NCBI GenBank assembly: GCA_029252505.1
Contig: JAQXBH010000291.1
Location: 1 to 49,529 of the forward strand
Source of the DNA: Opitutales bacterium
Lineage (GTDB): Bacteria > Verrucomicrobiota > Verrucomicrobiia > Opitutales > Seribacteraceae
Length of the DNA: 49,529 bases
Direction: 5' to 3'
Notes under the pieces: generated by a model
Told to the model about the DNA's origin: nothing
The model's database searches: none
What the model saw: the letters and a program-made list of their open reading frames with translations, nothing else
Translations under genes and position numbers: made by a program
Shown here: in pieces, positions 7,935 to 16,127 of the stretch
How the letters are laid out: every line of letters starts with the position of its first letter
Position numbering within the stretch: the first letter of the stretch is position 1

Positions 7935-10523
7935 ATGATCAAAGGAAATAATACATCATTTCTAAATTCAATGCAGCCAAGTCTTTTTTTGTCCTGCACA
8001 GCTTGGTCTATGTTTTTGCTTATGAGTTCTGTTTTACTGGAAGGGGCCAGTTACAAATCTAAATTACGAAACGATGTCACCCGTCCATTTGTTGGGAAAG
8101 AGTTTTGGCCTAGCCCCCAGATGGACTGGCAATTAAATAATGGGAAGATGGAGGTGATGATTAGTAAGGGTGGGAAAACCCACGACATTCATTTGCTCAC
8201 TCATCAATTAAAATCCCAGGAAGGTAGTTTTTCTCAATCTGTCCGTTTAAGTTTAAAGAAAATAAATCCTAATAAAGTTAAGCGGGCCGGGTTTAAATTT
8301 GGAATTGTCGGAGCGATCCCCGAAGAATATCGATCTAATTTATTTTTAAGCTCGGGCTATATGGCTGGCGTAACATCTGAAGGCAAACTCTTTGGACCGG
8401 GAATTGAAAGTAAGTCTTCCTTACCTTTGTCCGCTTTGGAAGATCTTCAATTAACTCTTGAAGTAAACCATAACGGGGCTGGCTTTGATTATGTACTAGA
8501 GGCCAGAAGACAAAACAATGAGGCTAAAAGTGCGGTTCTTATGTTTATCAAAAAATCGGTGCGACTGAAAAAAGGATTATTGGGAAATCTTACCCTGTTT
8601 GCAGATTATGCACAAAAGAATCATGCTGCTGCTATTCTCGCTGATAGTAAAGAATTTCAAACGGATGTAACTTTTCAGGACTGGCAAATTTCAGGAGATA
8701 AAGTGAAGCAGAACCTGAATCAAACTTTTGGACCTATTCTTTGGACTCAATACACCCTGCATCGGGGTATTATGAAAATGACAGCCCAGATTGCTCCCAT
8801 GGGAAAGATGAACAAAGAAAAAGTGTATCTCGAACTTTTGAAAAAGGGTAAATGGAAAAAGCTACAAAGTTCAGGTATTCATGAATATGCGAGCACAGCT
8901 CATTTTCGAATAGAAAACTGGGACGACAAACAAGAAATTCCTTACCGGGTTATCTTCAAGGATGGAGATTCAATTGGAGAATGGAAGGGGAGCATTCGTA
9001 AAGATCCCAAAGGTAAAAATACCATCAAGTTGGCTGCCATGTCATGCATGAAAGACGGAGCTTTTCCCAATCATTATTTACAGCAAAACGTAATAGCCCA
9101 AGACCCCGACATCTTATTTTTTGCAGGGGATCAACTCTATGAAGGCAATGGAGGGTTTGGCATTGTGAGGGCGAAAAAATTGGCAGATGTTCCTCGTGCA
9201 TCACTTAACTATTTACAAAAGTACTGGATTTTCGGATGGAGCTTTCGGGATGTGATGAAGGATCGCCCCTCCGTAGTTATCCCGGATGATCATGATGTGT
9301 ATCATGGAAATATTTGGGGACTGGGAGGAGGACCTGTTCCCGAAGGGGGAAACAAGGGAAGTGATGGTGGTTATGAAATGCATGCGGAATGGGTGAGGAT
9401 GGTAGAACGCACACAAGTTTCTAATTTGCCGGATCCTTATGATCCAACACCAGTACTACAGGATATCGGGGTTTATTACACTGATTTTAATTATGGTGGA
9501 ATCAGCATGGCTGTTTTGGAAGATCGAAAATTTAAATCCGGACCGGCACAGGCGGTTGATAAAAAAACACACAAAGGACGAGTTGACCATGTACGCGATC
9601 CGAATCTTGATCCAATGGTTTTGGACAAGCCAGGTTTACATTTACTTGGAGACAGGCAGGAGAAGTTTTTAGAAGAGTGGGCGGGTGACTTTCGGGATGC
9701 TTCGATGAAGGCAATACTTTCCCAGTCTCCTTTTTGTGCGGTAGCCACGCATCATGGTGGTGGTAATGAAAATAATATCTTGATTGCGGATTTGGATTCC
9801 AATGGTTGGCCACAATCGGGGCGTAACCGGGCGATCAAACTAGCAAGAAAGGGGCATGCCGTTATGATTCATGGAGACCAACATCTTGCGACGCTGGTAC
9901 ATCATGGGGTGGATGAATGGAATGATGCTGGGTTTTCTTTTGCAGGGGCCGGAATATGTAACGGATATCCCCGCTTGTGGGCACCGAAAGAAGCGGGAAA
10001 GAATCGTCGGCTTGGCTCGGCCACTTACACGGGTGAATTTCTTGATGGGTTTCATAACAAGATAAATGTGTGGGCTGCTGCTAATCGAATCGACAAACAG
10101 CATCCTGAAAAGATTAAGGGTAAGCCCACGACAATGCTTGAAAAATTAAACAATTCAGCATCTGGATATGGAATCGTAAAATTCCATAAAATTGAGCAGG
10201 AAATTACCATGGAAAGCTGGCCTATTTATGAGAATATGACCCCAGATATTGCCAGTTATGAAACGCATAATGGTTGGCCAGTTACGGTTTCCGTAGACCA
10301 GCAATATAATCGGAAACCACTCGGTTTTCTGGCTCCCGTCAAAATGAAGAAGAAGAGTTTTATTGTTCGTGTGCGGAAAGAACCATCTGGTGAATTGGTT
10401 TATGCTCGGCGAATTACAAAGGGTACATTCCGTCCTAAAGTTTTTGAGATGGGCAATTATCGAGTTGAATTAGGGGAGCCAGGAAACTGGAAAATTTTTA
10501 GGAATCAGAAGATTCAAAACTAG
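7935..10523 (+). CDS. PhoD-like alkaline phosphatase/phosphodiesterase, exported
   Basis: This large protein (862 residues) has a metallophosphatase domain of the PhoD family in its second half. Metal-binding motifs are FAGDQLYEG (Asp399), PDDHDVYHG (Asp451, Asp452, His453) and MIHGDQHLAT (His646, Asp648, His650). About 370 residues precede the catalytic domain; they look beta-rich and are not a standard PhoD N-terminus. Start choice is open between ATG 7935 and ATG 7971; the second would place a conventional signal peptide directly at the N-terminus. PhoD enzymes release phosphate from phosphomonoesters and diesters in the periplasm or outside the cell. Next to a GDPD it suggests stepwise phosphodiester breakdown, although no Pho box was identified. 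Confidence 0.85.
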   Translation: MIKGNNTSFLNSMQPSLFLSCTAWSMFLLMSSVLLEGASYKSKLRNDVTRPFVGKEFWPSPQMDWQLNNGKMEVMISKGGKTHDIHLLTHQLKSQEGSFSQSVRLSLKKINPNKVKRAGFKFGIVGAIPEEYRSNLFLSSGYMAGVTSEGKLFGPGIESKSSLPLSALEDLQLTLEVNHNGAGFDYVLEARRQNNEAKSAVLMFIKKSVRLKKGLLGNLTLFADYAQKNHAAAILADSKEFQTDVTFQDWQISGDKVKQNLNQTFGPILWTQYTLHRGIMKMTAQIAPMGKMNKEKVYLELLKKGKWKKLQSSGIHEYASTAHFRIENWDDKQEIPYRVIFKDGDSIGEWKGSIRKDPKGKNTIKLAAMSCMKDGAFPNHYLQQNVIAQDPDILFFAGDQLYEGNGGFGIVRAKKLADVPRASLNYLQKYWIFGWSFRDVMKDRPSVVIPDDHDVYHGNIWGLGGGPVPEGGNKGSDGGYEMHAEWVRMVERTQVSNLPDPYDPTPVLQDIGVYYTDFNYGGISMAVLEDRKFKSGPAQAVDKKTHKGRVDHVRDPNLDPMVLDKPGLHLLGDRQEKFLEEWAGDFRDASMKAILSQSPFCAVATHHGGGNENNILIADLDSNGWPQSGRNRAIKLARKGHAVMIHGDQHLATLVHHGVDEWNDAGFSFAGAGICNGYPRLWAPKEAGKNRRLGSATYTGEFLDGFHNKINVWAAANRIDKQHPEKIKGKPTTMLEKLNNSASGYGIVKFHKIEQEITMESWPIYENMTPDIASYETHNGWPVTVSVDQQYNRKPLGFLAPVKMKKKSFIVRVRKEPSGELVYARRITKGTFRPKVFEMGNYRVELGEPGNWKIFRNQKIQN

Positions 10524-10535
10524 TAACATGAAATA

Positions 10536-11306
10536 ATGAAATTCATTTGTTTACTTGTTCTTTCTTTTTTGCCCTTCGTTGCTCAGGCACACCGGTTGGA
10601 ATACAAACCAGTGGAATTTTTGGTTGGTTCCTCAAAATGTTTCGTACTGGATGCTAATTCTAGCGATAAAAATAAACCATGGGTGTGGTATGCCCCCACT
10701 TTACCGGCTCACCCTGATCCATCGCACAGTTGGTATATCGATAAATTAATTGAAAAAGGCATAAGCTTTGCAGGGTGCGATCAGGGAGAAGTGCGTGGAT
10801 CCCCAAAAAGCCTAGACCGCTTTACAAATTTTTATAATGAAATGGTCGACCGTGGATATTCAAAGCAACCGGTGTTGTTAGGCCAAAGCCGGGGTGGACT
10901 AATGATGCTAAGTTGGTCGGTCAAGAACCCAAAGAAAGTGAAAGCCTTTGCAGGAATTTATCCGGTATTGAATTTGAGGAGTTGGCCGATGAAGCGAAAT
11001 TTAAGTTACACTTTGGCTGATTTTGAAATGGATCAAGATACCTTCTTAAAAACGGTTGATCTTCATAACCCAATCCATCAATTGGCAGAGTTAGCTGAAG
11101 CCAAGGTTCCACTGTTTATTGTTCATGGAGATTCCGACCGGCTGGTTCCACTTGAAGAAAATACTGAGATTGTGATCAATCGATATACGAAGCTAGGTGG
11201 AAAAGCTGAAGTAAAGGTCGTGCCGGGAAAGGGACACCAAGTCTGCGACGATTTTTTTAAATCAAAGGAATTGATTGAATTTATCATTCAGCTAACGAAA
11301 CATTGA
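10536..11306 (+). CDS. Secreted alpha/beta hydrolase
   Basis: The protein has 256 residues with a signal peptide (about 1-18). The triad is readable: nucleophile Ser118 in GQSRGG (116-121), acid Asp201 in HGDSDRLVP, and His234 in GKGHQVCDD. A WYAPTLPAHP segment near 51-60 precedes the core. The fold is that of dienelactone-hydrolase or prolyl-oligopeptidase-like esterases; the ligand cannot be deduced. It begins 12 nt after the PhoD gene, so it is likely co-transcribed. An acyl- or carbohydrate-esterase role would fit the other exported hydrolases in this stretch. Confidence 0.85.
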   Translation: MKFICLLVLSFLPFVAQAHRLEYKPVEFLVGSSKCFVLDANSSDKNKPWVWYAPTLPAHPDPSHSWYIDKLIEKGISFAGCDQGEVRGSPKSLDRFTNFYNEMVDRGYSKQPVLLGQSRGGLMMLSWSVKNPKKVKAFAGIYPVLNLRSWPMKRNLSYTLADFEMDQDTFLKTVDLHNPIHQLAELAEAKVPLFIVHGDSDRLVPLEENTEIVINRYTKLGGKAEVKVVPGKGHQVCDDFFKSKELIEFIIQLTKH

Positions 11307-11374
11307 GAAGAATTTAATTTCTAAGAACTTTTCAAATGTGAGTAGACACATAATTAAATTATCCTTTTATTAAT

Positions 11375-12010
11375 ATGCTTATGAAAAAACAAAAATTATT
11401 CCTTCTTCCAATTCTAATATTAAGTTTATCAGGATCATTTCTCTTTGCTAGCAAAGCAATTAATTTATTATCGCCTAAACATATTAATCTAAATAAAAAT
11501 TGGACTCTTAATAAAGGGGTTCTTACTCCCTCTGAAACACCAGGTGGAATAATATGGTCAAAAAGTAAGTTTGGAGACTTTAGGGTTTCTCTTGAATATA
11601 AGACATCAGAAAAAGCTAACAGTGGCTTGTTTTTTCGTACAGACCCAAAGAATGCAGTGCAGGGGGGATTTGAAATTCAGATTGCTTCTCCTGGGCTGTA
11701 CAGTGGAAAACACATCGTCGGATCCCTTTATGATGCCAAGGAACCAATTGTTGCAGCAGGTAAACCTGATGGAGAATGGAACACGATGGAGTTAACCTGT
11801 AAAGGTCCGAATATAATCGCAAAAGTTAATGGGAAAAAAGTAATTGATGTTAGTATTGAAGACTGGAAAGAACCGAAAAAAAATCCTGATGGTTCAAAGA
11901 ACAAATTTAAAACGGCACTCAAGGATTTACCCCGTATTGGTAACTTAGGATTACAATACCACGGTCAACCTGTTTGGTTTAGAAACATTAATGTCACGCC
12001 TTTGAATTAG
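11375..12010 (+). CDS. Secreted DUF1080 (3-keto-disaccharide hydrolase-type) single-domain protein
   Basis: The protein has 211 residues; ATG 11375 or ATG 11381 are both possible starts, each giving a signal peptide ending near ALFAS-like residues about 24-26. The body is one DUF1080 jelly-roll: a LNKNWTLNKGVL entry strand, DFRVSLEYKT, NSGLFFRTD, GFEIQI, the GEWNTMELTC turn, IAKVNGKKV and a closing GNLGLQYHG strand. DUF1080 domains are frequent in PVC bacteria and are linked to glycan breakdown, including hydrolysis of 3-keto-glycosides. It sits 68 nt after the hydrolase and 12 nt before the lipoprotein gene. Confidence 0.87.
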   Translation: MLMKKQKLFLLPILILSLSGSFLFASKAINLLSPKHINLNKNWTLNKGVLTPSETPGGIIWSKSKFGDFRVSLEYKTSEKANSGLFFRTDPKNAVQGGFEIQIASPGLYSGKHIVGSLYDAKEPIVAAGKPDGEWNTMELTCKGPNIIAKVNGKKVIDVSIEDWKEPKKNPDGSKNKFKTALKDLPRIGNLGLQYHGQPVWFRNINVTPLN

Positions 12011-12022
12011 AGCATAACCTTA

Positions 12023-12523
12023 ATGCATATGAAATCTCTCCTTTTTTCACTAACAACCGTATTTCTTTTTGCCGGATGCCAGGAATCGGTTTTCCAATCT
12101 CTTAAAAAGGGTGATGAACTTTTTGTATTGGAAGGACTACCCCATCCTGTCCGTGAAAACTCTTCCTTTGAGAAGGAAAAGAAAAGGAACGATGTGATGC
12201 AGATAGAAGATTATTGGTTTTACGATGGAAAAGTCAAAGCAAGCGAAGAAATCCATAATCCTTTGATGAACTTGCTTTTTGACGAGAGCGGTTTTCATAT
12301 GCCCGATTCTAATTCTCCACCAAAGGATTGCGGGCCATTTCATCCTGATTTTGCGATCATGTGGAATTCAGACGGGGGAGTGAACTACCTGATGGTATGT
12401 TACACTTGCGCCGAGGCAAAGCTTATTAAGGAGGGTAGGAGTGAGACTTACGAAGTGAATGTTGATAAGATGAATTCCTTGAGGAATCTATTAGCTAATT
12501 TTCAAGCCAATCGTCCAAGATAA
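12023..12523 (+). CDS. Small predicted lipoprotein, function unknown
   Basis: The protein has 166 residues from ATG 12023, or 164 from ATG 12029. It has a hydrophobic leader ending in LFAGC, so Cys19 would be the lipidated residue after signal peptidase II cleavage. The mature part is soluble, rich in charged residues, with a DCGPFHPDFAI segment and a late VCYTCAEA (CxxC) pair that might be a disulfide or weak metal site. I recognise no domain. The gene follows the DUF1080 gene by 12 nt and ends before the 410-bp non-coding stretch, so it is probably the last gene of the 2568-12523 series. Confidence 0.65.
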   Translation: MHMKSLLFSLTTVFLFAGCQESVFQSLKKGDELFVLEGLPHPVRENSSFEKEKKRNDVMQIEDYWFYDGKVKASEEIHNPLMNLLFDESGFHMPDSNSPPKDCGPFHPDFAIMWNSDGGVNYLMVCYTCAEAKLIKEGRSETYEVNVDKMNSLRNLLANFQANRPR

Positions 12524-12933
12524 TAATACTTGGCAAACTCAATGGGGATAATTTTCATTGGCTAATACAAAAAACTTTGTTGATGAGAAAATTTGTAAAC
12601 CCTTTTCCCTTTAAATTAATTAGCCAAAATACAAAGTTCTCACAGCAGGTAAGTTTAGATTGGTAAGTAATTCGGATCTTTTCTTTTTTTATAATGGTTG
12701 AATTATGTGTTGGGGATATTTGAAACTCATTCGATTTAGATGTCCTAAATTTTTACCGAGAAAAGGTAAGTGTTTACAAATATTAGGAATGTTTTAGTTG
12801 TTCACAATGGCTTAAATTAGATTGTCTTTGTAATAAAAGAGATCAGTATTTGAGCTTTAGATGTGTATTTTATTTAGACATCTTCATTTTAACGATCAAA
12901 CAATTGTAACAAATTAATAAATAAGGAATCAAA
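12524..12933. other. 410-bp non-coding stretch with interleaved inverted repeats; 5' region of the SWIB gene
   Basis: This is the only gene-free stretch over 300 bases. No ORF of useful length is seen. It is very AT-rich. Two perfect inverted repeats are interleaved: TTGGCTAAT (12558-12566) with ATTAGCCAA (12619-12627), and AACTTTGT (12573-12580) with ACAAAGTT (12631-12638). An alternative TGAGAA/TTCTCA pairing also exists (from 12584 and 12637). The order 1-2-1'-2' would be a pseudoknot in RNA. Nearer the SWIB gene there is a short dyad, AGATGT at 12859 and ACATCT at 12878. The end of the stretch carries an AAGGAA-type ribosome site before ATG 12934. No convincing sigma-70 promoter was identified. 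Confidence 0.45.
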
Positions 12934-13260
12934 ATGGCAGAAGCAAAAGGATTAAGTAAACCAGTTAAATTAAAGAGTGATCTAGCAGCATTTTTAGGAG
13001 AAACTGAACTTCCTAGGACTGAAATAACTCAAAAGCTTTGGGAATACATCAAATCAAACAAATTACAAACTAAGACTGAGAATGGTCAGCCAGAAAATGC
13101 AGGAAAGTTTATTGTTGCTGATGCGAAACTTTTGACAGTTTTTAAGAATACGAATGCGACCAGTAAGTCTGGGAAAGTAACTGATCTGAGAAATTTAAAA
13201 GAAGGCGAAACTATTAACATGATGCAAATGGCATCTGTGGTTGGTGCTAATATTGAATAA
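12934..13260 (+). CDS. Stand-alone SWIB/MDM2-domain protein
   Basis: The protein has 108 residues, all one SWIB/MDM2 fold. It begins with a basic KPVKLKSDLAAFLG segment, then TELPRTEITQKLWEYIKSN, the family signature in which a helix follows a Pro-Arg turn, and ends with an LLTVFKN region and a C-terminal helix. SWIB proteins occur in eukaryotic chromatin remodellers and, among bacteria, mainly in Chlamydiae and other PVC members, as stand-alone proteins or fused to topoisomerase I. A role in nucleoid or DNA topology is suspected but not shown. It has one of the few purine-rich ribosome sites in the window (AAGGAA) and a strong terminator directly after it, so it is probably monocistronic and well expressed. 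Confidence 0.9.
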   Translation: MAEAKGLSKPVKLKSDLAAFLGETELPRTEITQKLWEYIKSNKLQTKTENGQPENAGKFIVADAKLLTVFKNTNATSKSGKVTDLRNLKEGETINMMQMASVVGANIE

Positions 13261-13275
13261 AAAAATTTAAAAACA

Positions 13276-13340
13276 TTACCCCCGATTTTTTCGGGTAAAT
13301 TAAACGCTCTCATTTTCGGATGAGAGCGTTTTTGTTTTAT
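13276..13340 (+). terminator. Double hairpin with U-tract, Rho-independent terminator of the SWIB gene
   Basis: Two hairpins follow the SWIB stop. The first (13276-13298) pairs CCCGA with TCGGG over a five-T loop, extended by TTA/TAA with a two-base bulge. The second is a perfect 12-bp stem, AAACGCTCTCAT (13302-13313) with ATGAGAGCGTTT (13320-13331), loop TTTCGG, followed by TTGTTTTAT. The second stem plus T-tract is a textbook intrinsic terminator and is the clearest one in the window. Confidence 0.9.
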
Positions 13341-13396
13341 GTTGTACCTTGTTTTTGATTCGTAATATATCTATAGCAGTAAACCAAATAGGTAAC

Positions 13397-13696
13397 ATGC
13401 AAATTGAAGCGAGAAAAAGAATTATTCAGGGAATTATTTTAATTAATCTTTCTATTTTTATTCTCTCTGCCTATTTTTTAACAGATGCAGGATCGTACAC
13501 TTATGTAGTAGGTAACCAATTCGATGAAATAACGAGTAAACTTTTTTCAAGAAAGGGATGGAGTGCTCCATTAGTGATTCTTTTGTGTAGTGGACTGTTA
13601 TCAATGGGAACATTTATGATTTCAGTGAAAGCTCACAAGAGTAAATCGAAAAAAGTGGAAGAAGGTAAAAAGGGAAAAACTCCATACTGGTCTTAA
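13397..13696 (+). CDS. Small two-helix membrane protein, function unknown
   Basis: I start this at ATG 13397 (99 residues); the frame is open back to a TTG at 13349 just behind the terminator. Two hydrophobic segments are clear, about residues 9-29 and 57-77. They are separated by a roughly 27-residue loop (YTYVVGNQFDEITSK) and followed by a very basic tail rich in Lys and Ser. By the positive-inside rule both ends would be cytoplasmic and the loop outside. No family recognised. It precedes the protease gene by 44 nt and may be its membrane partner. Confidence 0.6.
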   Translation: MQIEARKRIIQGIILINLSIFILSAYFLTDAGSYTYVVGNQFDEITSKLFSRKGWSAPLVILLCSGLLSMGTFMISVKAHKSKSKKVEEGKKGKTPYWS

Positions 13697-13740
13697 GAGA
13701 AAGTTTCTAATTTTAATTCTTGGTCCCCAAATCATTTGTT

Positions 13741-14565
13741 ATGAATAACAAAAATATCGGATTATTTTATCCTCCATTTACTTTTGTATATGTTGTTATA
13801 TTTTTTGTAATCAATGCACCGGCAAGGGGATATGGTGAAAATGAGATTTCTAAACTGGAAAGATTGGCAAACTTGGACCCAAAACCATTCGTGATTGTGG
13901 AAGCGAGCGGCAAAGATGTAAAGAGTCGGGGGCAGGGAGTCGTAATTTCGAATGAAGGTCATGTTTTATCTGCTGCTCATATTTCGTGGATTTCCAAGGA
14001 AGGAAATTATTCGAACGACTTCCGAATTAGTTTCCGAGGGAAAGGAAAAAATATTCCAGAAGGAAAAATTCATTTACATACCACAAAATTTTCTGATCGA
14101 GAAGATGCTATATTTAAGGAGTTTTTTTTTGGTGCTAGATTAGTGAGAACCCACGGATCAAGATTTCTTGAACAGATGGATGTGGGGTTATTTAAAATAA
14201 ACTCGAAGGGAACTAAACCATTCCCCAAAATTGAATTCTTTTCGGAAAAAAAGCCAATAATTCATAATGGAGAGGTCTTTCATCTTTGTCATTATAATCT
14301 GCCGCACAAACCTGCAGATCCATTTTTTCTGATTAATCCAGTTGAGGTGGTGGGGGTAGCTCAGACTTCTAGTGGTCTACAATATTTGGCCAAGGGTTAT
14401 TACAGGATCGGTTCAAGCGGTGGGGCTATTTTGAAAAACGGGAAATTAATTGGCATACAGAGTTCTGCATACACCGTTAATGCAAAAGGAATTGGCGAAA
14501 TTCCTTTGGGTTTAATTTCCTTCCATTTAGTCTGGAGCAAACAAGTGGAAAAAATGATGAGGTAA
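13741..14565 (+). CDS. Secreted trypsin-like serine protease (S1/HtrA-type core, no PDZ)
   Basis: The protein has 274 residues from ATG 13741 (a TTG 21 nt upstream is in frame but less likely). After a signal or anchor segment (about 7-27) the chymotrypsin-fold triad is readable: His80 in LSAAHIS, Asp147 in QMDVGLFKI, and Ser226 in GSSGGAI (224-230). GSSGG replaces the GDSGG of animal trypsins, a common bacterial variant. There is no PDZ domain, so it is not a full HtrA. An insertion of about 30 residues lies between the His and Asp blocks. It probably acts outside the cytoplasm. Small membrane-protein genes flank it on both sides (44 nt before, 7 nt after), suggesting a functional trio. Substrate unknown. 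Confidence 0.8.
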   Translation: MNNKNIGLFYPPFTFVYVVIFFVINAPARGYGENEISKLERLANLDPKPFVIVEASGKDVKSRGQGVVISNEGHVLSAAHISWISKEGNYSNDFRISFRGKGKNIPEGKIHLHTTKFSDREDAIFKEFFFGARLVRTHGSRFLEQMDVGLFKINSKGTKPFPKIEFFSEKKPIIHNGEVFHLCHYNLPHKPADPFFLINPVEVVGVAQTSSGLQYLAKGYYRIGSSGGAILKNGKLIGIQSSAYTVNAKGIGEIPLGLISFHLVWSKQVEKMMR

Positions 14566-14572
14566 TTATAAA

Positions 14573-14854
14573 GTGAAAAGTATTGTTATTTTAGTTTCTT
14601 TTATTCCGTCCATTATTTCTTTTTTCATATGGAATAGAGATGGTATGCGAGTCGCCTTTTGGAAAACTAGTGTAGAAAGAAAAATTGAAGTGCCCATTAT
14701 AGAGGGTATGCCCGAACTTGGGACTCAGACTCAAATTATTTGGGATGAACGATTTGTGAGTGGGATAGAAACTCCCGTGGGAGGAGTAGTTGCTACATTA
14801 ATATTGTTGCTCTTCTTGTTTCTTGGTTTCCGTAAAAAAGCAGTTTCAGTCTAG
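14573..14854 (+). CDS. Small two-helix membrane protein, function unknown
   Basis: The protein has 93 residues, starting with GTG 14573, 7 nt after the protease stop. An N-terminal hydrophobic segment (about 3-20) leads to a roughly 50-residue segment with acidic and aromatic residues, then a second hydrophobic helix (about 70-88) and a short basic tail (FRKKAVSV). The middle would lie outside the cytoplasm. No family recognised. Its arrangement mirrors the small membrane protein at 13397, with a larger external segment. Close spacing argues for co-expression with the protease. Confidence 0.6.
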   Translation: MKSIVILVSFIPSIISFFIWNRDGMRVAFWKTSVERKIEVPIIEGMPELGTQTQIIWDERFVSGIETPVGGVVATLILLLFLFLGFRKKAVSV

Positions 14855-14934
14855 GTTTGGGTTGGTCCAAGATTGTGGTTAAATTGGTTGTTGGTGATTT
14901 TGAATATATTCGTTCAATACCAAAATTATTATAA

Positions 14935-16023
14935 ATGAAAATAATTCAAATTAGCGGATTTACTTTTTGGTTCTTATTTGCGTCCTGTTCTAATGAAATG
15001 GGAAATTTAATAGTAGATGAAGTTGACGCAGGATCCTTTAACGAGATGGTTTTAATTAAAGGCCAGAGCTATTTAATGGGAAATGAAAAACCTGCCGAAA
15101 ACGGAGAGGTTTATCCGGAAGAGGGCCCTGTGCATCAAGTGGAGGTATCGAGTTTCTGGATCGATAAATACGAAGTTACGAATGCTCAGTTTAAGGAATT
15201 TGTTGATGCAACTGGGTATGTAACTTTTGCAGAAAAACCTCTCAGTAAAGATGTTTTTCCCCTTGCTCCTCCCGAACAATTATTACCGGGGGCAACTGTT
15301 TTTGCACCACCACCCGAGAATATAAATCCTCGGAGTGAGAATGATCCATGGAATTGGTGGCTCTATCGAAAAGGAGCTTGCTGGAGAAGACCGGAGGGTA
15401 GAAATTCTTCGATTAAATCGCGCATGGATCATCCAGTGGTATGCGTTAACATAGACGATGCAAAAGCTTACGCAAAATGGGCTGGTAAACGGTTGCCGAC
15501 AGAAGCAGAATGGGAATTAGCTGGGCGTGGTGGTCTAGAGGATTCTATGTATGCTTGGGGTAATGAAGCGAGACCTTTGGGAAAATGGATGGCGAATTGT
15601 TTCCAAGGTACTTTTCCTGCTGAAAATTCTGGGCAAGACGGTTTTCATTCGACATCACCAGTTGGTTCTTTCCCCCCCAATGGTTATGGACTGTATGATA
15701 TTGCTGGAAATGTGTGGGAAATTTGCAGTGATTTCTTTCATCCTTCCTATTACAGTGAATTTATGGAGAATCCACATCCCAATCCCACTGGGCCAACTTC
15801 TCCAATTACCCAGATTGAGCTTGAACAATTTCGCCGCACTGGAACCTGTCCATTACCGATGGAGGATCAAAACTCACTGATGAATCTAAATGTTGCGAGA
15901 GGGGGCTCATTTCTTTGCCACTGGGATTATTGTTTACGTTACCGACCTGCCGCACGCAACCATTCGGAATCTCTTTCCCCCACAAACCATACGGGGTTTC
16001 GTTGTGTAAAAGATGTAAAATAA
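14935..16023 (+). CDS. Formylglycine-generating enzyme (sulfatase-activating), exported and possibly lipid-anchored
   Basis: The protein has 362 residues. The N-terminus is a hydrophobic leader ending FASC (Cys18), a possible lipoprotein site although Phe at -3 is not ideal. The FGE-sulfatase fold follows: VTNAQFKEFV, PVVCVNIDDA, the RLPTEAEWE block (187-194), YDIAGNVWE (254-262) and GFRCV at the end. The copper-binding catalytic cysteines are both present, Cys328 and Cys333 in FLCHWDYC, with the same five-residue spacing as human SUMF1. Most bacterial proteins with this domain lack that pair, so this one is probably a true oxidase. It converts the cysteine in the sulfatase CxPxR motif to formylglycine. 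The sulfatases at 30778 and 37732 are obvious clients. Confidence 0.88.
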   Translation: MKIIQISGFTFWFLFASCSNEMGNLIVDEVDAGSFNEMVLIKGQSYLMGNEKPAENGEVYPEEGPVHQVEVSSFWIDKYEVTNAQFKEFVDATGYVTFAEKPLSKDVFPLAPPEQLLPGATVFAPPPENINPRSENDPWNWWLYRKGACWRRPEGRNSSIKSRMDHPVVCVNIDDAKAYAKWAGKRLPTEAEWELAGRGGLEDSMYAWGNEARPLGKWMANCFQGTFPAENSGQDGFHSTSPVGSFPPNGYGLYDIAGNVWEICSDFFHPSYYSEFMENPHPNPTGPTSPITQIELEQFRRTGTCPLPMEDQNSLMNLNVARGGSFLCHWDYCLRYRPAARNHSESLSPTNHTGFRCVKDVK

Positions 16024-16127
16024 CTTTTTTCATTGCTACCTATATTTTTCATGGAATTAGTTCTCTTTCATTGTAATAAAGCTCCGCACTAAATAATTAG
16101 ATTTCCAAAGGTGAACTTCTATATTCA

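Noticed and set aside
11311-11360. 9-bp inverted repeat AATTTAATT/AATTAAATT before the DUF1080 gene
   Set aside because: Composed only of A and T in AT-rich DNA and 32 bases apart; expected by chance.
12648-12771. Three copies of GGTAAGT in the non-coding stretch
   Set aside because: Seven-base word at irregular spacing; could be chance, and no partner element is seen.
12859-12883. AGATGT/ACATCT dyad upstream of the SWIB gene
   Set aside because: A 6-bp dyad alone is weak; mentioned in the region description but not treated as an operator.
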